This document shows, piece after piece, positions 60,349 to 64,000 of a stretch of DNA of 64,000 nt (within the stretch, counting starts at the first letter, position 1; the number at the start of each line of letters is the position of its first letter). Below the pieces are notes generated by a model that saw only the letters and a list, made by a program, of their open reading frames with translations, was not told the DNA's origin and ran no database searches. This DNA comes from Muricoccus harenae (GTDB taxonomy: Bacteria; Pseudomonadota; Alphaproteobacteria; Acetobacterales; Acetobacteraceae): positions 1 to 64,000 of the forward strand of contig NZ_WWDL01000021.1 of the NCBI RefSeq assembly GCF_009848505.1. The letters are read 5' to 3'. Position numbers and translations under genes: made by a program.

Positions 60349-63095
60349 GCAAGCTCCTTTACCGCCGCGGGTTGCTCGACCGGCCGGAAGGCGAGCACCT
60401 GGGCCCAGACCTCCTCCACCGAGGTCGGCGTCAGCACGACGAGATCGCCCGGCTGCGCCATGCGGAGGCAGAGTTCCGCCGCCTCATGCTCGTCCAGCAC
60501 GCAGTGCAGGTGCTCCTCCGCGAATCCGGTGCCGAGCACGCCCTCCGCGATCAGCCGCATGACCTCCCCGGAGGGACGGCCGCGGCCATCCGGCCGCTCC
60601 CGCAGGACCACCTCGTCGAAGGCGCCGGCGGCAATGCGGCCCATCTCCCGCATGTCGTCGTCGCGCCGGTCGCCCGGCGTGCTGATCATGCCGATCAGCC
60701 GGCCGTGCCGGGGCCGAAGCTTGGCGACAAGGTCACAGAGGGCAGTCAACCCCGCCGGGTTATGGGCATAGTCCAGGATCACGCGGAAGCCATGGGCGTC
60801 ATGCACGTTCAGCCGGCCCGGGCTCTGCTCGAAGGAGGAGGAGAAGTTCTGCAGCGCGGCGCGGATGACAGGCGGAGAGATGCCCTGCGCATAGGTCATC
60901 CCCACCGCCGCCAAGGCGTTCTGGATGTTGAAGCCAGCCATGCCGCCCAGCGTCGCCGGGATCTCGGCCGCGCTCATCAGCGGCAGGCGGCGCCGGTCGT
61001 CATGCACCACGATGTCGCCGCCATCCACCCCGTCCTCGCTCACCACGGCCAATCCGCCGGCATCGATATGGGCGCGCAGGGCATCCGGCATGTCCTTGCC
61101 GCCCTTCATGGAGAAGAAGGCGATGCGGCCGCCGGCATGGCGCTCCATCGCAAGCGTCAGCGGGTCATCGGCATTGAGCACGCTGCAGCCGTCCCGCCGC
61201 ACGGATTCGACCACGACGGACTTCACTGCCGCGAGGTCCTCCAGCGTGTCCACCTCCTTCAGCCCGAGATGATCGGCCTGGATGTTCAGCACGGCGCCGA
61301 CATCGCATTCCTCGAAGCCCAGCCCCTCGCGCAGGATGCCGCCACGTGCGGTCTCGAGCACGGCGGCGTCCACGCTCGGGTCGCGCAGCACCATGCGGGC
61401 GCTCTTGGGCCCGCTGGCGTCAGCATCCGTGATCTTGTCGTCATTGATCCAGATGCCGCTGGTGGTGGTCATTCCCACGGTCATCCCGGCGTGGCGGAGG
61501 ATATGCGCGACCATGCGGGTCGTGGTGGATTTTCCGTTGGTGCCGGTGATCGCCAGGATGGGGATGCGGCCGGTCTCGCCATCCGGGAACAGCATGTCGA
61601 TGACGGGGCGGGCAATGTCGCGCGCCCAGCCCTCGAAGGGCTCCAGATGCATGCGGAAGCCCGGCGCCGCATTCACCTCCACGATGCCGCCGCCGGTCTC
61701 GCGCACGGAGCGGCGGATATCGGGCGCCAGGAAGTCGATGCCCGCGACATCCAGTCCCACCGCCATGGCCGCGCGGCGGGCGATGCAGGCATTGTCCGGG
61801 TGGATGTCATCCGTGCGGTCAATGGCCGTGCCGCCGGTGGAGAGATTCGCCGTGTCGCGCAGCGCCACGCAGCGACCCTTTTCAGGAATGCTCTCCAGAT
61901 TCATGCCCGCCTTGGCCAGGAGACCGAGCACATGCTCGTCCACCTCGATGCGCGTCAGCATGTTCTCATGCCCGCTGCCCCGGCGCGGGTCGCGGTTCAC
62001 TTCCTCGATCAACGCCGCGATCGTCCGCACGCCATCGCCAACCACATGGGCGGGCACGCGCTGCGCCACCGCGCGCACCTCGCCTCCGATCACCAGGATG
62101 CGGTGATCATATCCCTGGAACTGCTGCTCGACGATGACGTCGCGCGAGCGCCGCGCCGCATCCTCGAAGCCACGGCGCACATCCTCGGGTGTGCGCAGGT
62201 CCAGGCTGACGCCGCGGCCGTGGTTGCCGTCCAGCGGCTTGGTCACCACCGGGTAGCCGATGCGCTCGGCCTCCCACACCGCATCCTCCGCGGTGCGCAC
62301 CACCGCACCCCGGGGCACGGGCAGCCCCGCATCGGCGAGCAGCGCCTTGGTGAGATCCTTGTCCCCCGCGATCTCCACCGCGATGGAGGAGGTGCGGCCC
62401 GTGATGCTGGCGCGCAGCCGCTGCTGCCGCTTGCCATGGCCGAGCTGCACCAGGCTGTGCTCGTCCATGCGCATCACCGGAATGCCGCGCCGCTCGGCCT
62501 CCTGCACGAGGGAGCGCGTGGTGGGGCCGAGCGCGCGGCGGCCGACCAGACGGGTGAGCGCCTCGAGCGCGGCCCCCACACCGCCGCCATCCGCCAACGG
62601 ATCGCGCCGATGCAGCTCCTCCAGCCCCTGGATGCCGCGCAGCTCGGCCGGGAGCAGCGATTCCACCAGCTGCAGCGCGAGACGGCCCGCGAGAAGACCG
62701 ACCTCCTCCTCGCGATAGGCGTAGAGAACATTGTAGTTACCGGGCTTGCCGCGCACCGAGCGGGTCTTGCCGCGCGTCACGCGCGATCCCGCGCGGGTCT
62801 GCAGTTCCAGTGCCACATGCTCGCACACATGCCCGATCCAGGTGCCTTCCCGCAGGCGGCGAATGAAGCCGCCCGGCGTGCCATAGGAGCAGCCATGCTC
62901 CTGCAGACCCGGCAGCATGGCGACCAACCCGTCGGTGAAGCCCGGCAGTCGGTCGGACGGCCATTCCTCCAGCGCGCCTAGGTCCAGGCGGATGCGGATC
63001 ATGGGCGTGTGGCTGAAGAGGTGCGGACCTCGGTAAACGGCCGAATGCAGCACGCGCATCGGCGCGCCGCCGGTCGAGGTGAGCTCGGTACCCAT
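60345..63095 (-). CDS. cphA: Cyanophycin synthetase
   Basis: 916 residues. N-domain RVLHSAVYRGPHLFSHTPMI; ATP-grasp domain with YPVVTKPLDGNHGRGVSLDL and RILVIGGEVRAVAQRVPAHV; C-terminal Mur-ligase domain with P-loop ILAITGTNGKSTTTRMVAHI and VILDYAHNPAGLTALCDL. It adds Asp to the backbone and Arg to its side chains using ATP, without a ribosome. Length matches CphA1 (about 870-900). ATG 63095 has GAGAAGG upstream. First gene of the operon; the promoter must lie in 63096-63243. Confidence 0.95.
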   Translation of the reverse strand: MGTELTSTGGAPMRVLHSAVYRGPHLFSHTPMIRIRLDLGALEEWPSDRLPGFTDGLVAMLPGLQEHGCSYGTPGGFIRRLREGTWIGHVCEHVALELQTRAGSRVTRGKTRSVRGKPGNYNVLYAYREEEVGLLAGRLALQLVESLLPAELRGIQGLEELHRRDPLADGGGVGAALEALTRLVGRRALGPTTRSLVQEAERRGIPVMRMDEHSLVQLGHGKRQQRLRASITGRTSSIAVEIAGDKDLTKALLADAGLPVPRGAVVRTAEDAVWEAERIGYPVVTKPLDGNHGRGVSLDLRTPEDVRRGFEDAARRSRDVIVEQQFQGYDHRILVIGGEVRAVAQRVPAHVVGDGVRTIAALIEEVNRDPRRGSGHENMLTRIEVDEHVLGLLAKAGMNLESIPEKGRCVALRDTANLSTGGTAIDRTDDIHPDNACIARRAAMAVGLDVAGIDFLAPDIRRSVRETGGGIVEVNAAPGFRMHLEPFEGWARDIARPVIDMLFPDGETGRIPILAITGTNGKSTTTRMVAHILRHAGMTVGMTTTSGIWINDDKITDADASGPKSARMVLRDPSVDAAVLETARGGILREGLGFEECDVGAVLNIQADHLGLKEVDTLEDLAAVKSVVVESVRRDGCSVLNADDPLTLAMERHAGGRIAFFSMKGGKDMPDALRAHIDAGGLAVVSEDGVDGGDIVVHDDRRRLPLMSAAEIPATLGGMAGFNIQNALAAVGMTYAQGISPPVIRAALQNFSSSFEQSPGRLNVHDAHGFRVILDYAHNPAGLTALCDLVAKLRPRHGRLIGMISTPGDRRDDDMREMGRIAAGAFDEVVLRERPDGRGRPSGEVMRLIAEGVLGTGFAEEHLHCVLDEHEAAELCLRMAQPGDLVVLTPTSVEEVWAQVLAFRPVEQPAAVKELA

Positions 63096-63243
63096 GGACT
63101 GGCCTTCTCGTTCTTATCTATCTTGTTGGTGTTTGACTGGCGCAGGGATGCGGGCGGCGGGCGCTGGAAATGTGATGCTGCCGCTACATCTGACGAACGT
63201 GCGCGGAGCCTTGTAGTTCCGTTCCGGAAACGTACCGGAAACG

Positions 63244-64000
63244 TCAGCTCCGCATGCGCGTCCAGCCGAGGCAGCCGCCGGTGGCGGTGGCGCTTCCGAC
63301 CAGCAATGCGCCGCGGCGGTACAGCTCCAGCACAGAGCCCCCGTCGCGAAGATCGACAGCCATGAGACCGCCGGAGGGATCGCTCCACGCCACCCGTCCA
63401 CCGGCTGCGACAGCGGCCGCAAAGGCCGCGTCCGGCCCCAGATCCTGGCGGAACAGCACGAGCGTCGTGGTCATTCCCGCGGGCGGGAGAGCGGCGACGG
63501 GCGCGGATGCCAGGACCAGCAGCGCGAGGGAGGCCGCGACGGCTGTGCCGTGCCGTCCGCCGCCGGGCGGAGGCGTCCGGCGCGCGAGCCAAAGCCCCGC
63601 CGCCAGTGGCGGGAGGCCGGTGGCGACAAGCCAGCCGATGTCCCAGATGAGCGGATCCGGCACGTCCACGCGCACGCGATGGATGCCCACGATCCAATGG
63701 AACACCACCACATCCACCACCTGCCATGCGGCGAAGCCGAGCAGCGCGCCGCCAAGAAGCCGCCCGCCATCCCCCGGCATATTCCGCCGCGCGCGCCAGA
63801 GGAGCCAGAGGCCCAGCGCGGCGATTAGGTAGACGGCGACATGGAAGTAGCCATCTGCGAGGATCTGCATGCGGATGTCACGCAGCGCCTCGCCAGGCAC
63901 GAGCGACAGGAAGTGATGCCATTGCAGCACCTGGTGCAGCAGGATGCCATCGAAGAAGCCGCCGAGCGCGAAGCCGAGCACGCCGGCTGCCAGCAGGGGA
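63244..64000 (-). CDS. DUF2243 membrane protein with extra C-terminal domain (partial)
   Basis: The reading frame is open at the window edge, so the 5' end is missing. LGFALGGFFDGILLHQVLQW, HFLSLVP, ILADGYFHVAVYLIAALGLW and VVDVVVFHWIVGIHRVRVD are the DUF2243 four-helix core with its conserved H-Q, W-H-H and H-W pairs. After a fourth hydrophobic segment comes a soluble C-terminal domain of about 75 residues (MTTTLVLFRQDLGPDAAFAA, GGRVAWSDPSGGLMAVDLRD) not part of the usual family. It looks like a small periplasmic sensor-like domain; function unknown. Confidence 0.8.
   Translation of the reverse strand, partial: PLLAAGVLGFALGGFFDGILLHQVLQWHHFLSLVPGEALRDIRMQILADGYFHVAVYLIAALGLWLLWRARRNMPGDGGRLLGGALLGFAAWQVVDVVVFHWIVGIHRVRVDVPDPLIWDIGWLVATGLPPLAAGLWLARRTPPPGGGRHGTAVAASLALLVLASAPVAALPPAGMTTTLVLFRQDLGPDAAFAAAVAAGGRVAWSDPSGGLMAVDLRDGGSVLELYRRGALLVGSATATGGCLGWTRMRS

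Overview
The window is GC-rich (roughly 70% by eye), gene-dense DNA that fits an alphaproteobacterium of the Acetobacteraceae, most likely a Roseomonas-like soil or plant-associated organism. This is inferred from gene content: Bug-type tripartite tricarboxylate receptors without their membrane partners, a mitochondrial-type Suv3 helicase, many ABC importers for organic acids or amines, and frequent ATGA/GTGA/TGATG start-stop overlaps. No rRNA, tRNA, CRISPR array, phage gene or recognisable transposase was seen.

Layout. 1-8562: surface-glycan locus on the minus strand, with a partial Wzt-type exporter ATPase at the edge and a six-gene operon (FkbM methyltransferase, NeuD/PerB-like sugar N-acyltransferase, three glycosyltransferases, perosamine-type aminotransferase). 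It is bracketed by two gene wrecks, a truncated DUF6311-like membrane protein and a frameshifted glycosyltransferase. 8594-13371: PhoR-type sensor kinase, LpoA-like lipoprotein, RsmI and a GT-A glycosyltransferase. 13539-19193: orphan CoxL-type molybdenum hydroxylase subunit plus SDR, then a Suv3-like helicase. 19194-20545: decayed DNA with an amidase relic and a hexanucleotide repeat. 20546-22495: RTX-type pectate lyase. 22705-26917: polyamine-type ABC importer. 27107-27957: HU and a hemN relic.

27972-33661 is the highlight: a terephthalate dioxygenase cluster, tphC-tphA2-tphA3-tphA1-tphB on the minus strand with a divergent IclR gene (tphR). Its products would import terephthalate, dihydroxylate it and rearomatise it to protocatechuate. 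A second Bug receptor, a 4-oxalocrotonate tautomerase-like protein and an NtaA/SnaA-type flavin monooxygenase follow. 36580-43025 is a second uptake/catabolic unit: a taurine/nitrate-type ABC importer with DapA-like lyase, GNAT and epimerase genes, a TetR regulator, and a divergent NMT1-like binding protein. The same 16-bp palindrome lies before both target transcription units. 43124-52740 holds a formamidase-like hydrolase and a GntR-led run of an enolase-superfamily enzyme, epimerase, RidA and a complete dipeptide/oligopeptide-type ABC importer.

52780-56892 carries two GH1-like proteins around a MurG-like glycosyltransferase. 56906-63095 is a compact minus-strand cyanophycin operon (cphA, isoaspartyl peptidase, cphB, type II NADH dehydrogenase, small membrane protein), covering synthesis and complete breakdown of the polymer. 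The window ends inside a DUF2243 membrane protein. Related GC-rich palindromes sit just downstream of three plus-strand genes and look like a REP/BIME-type repeat family doubling as terminators.
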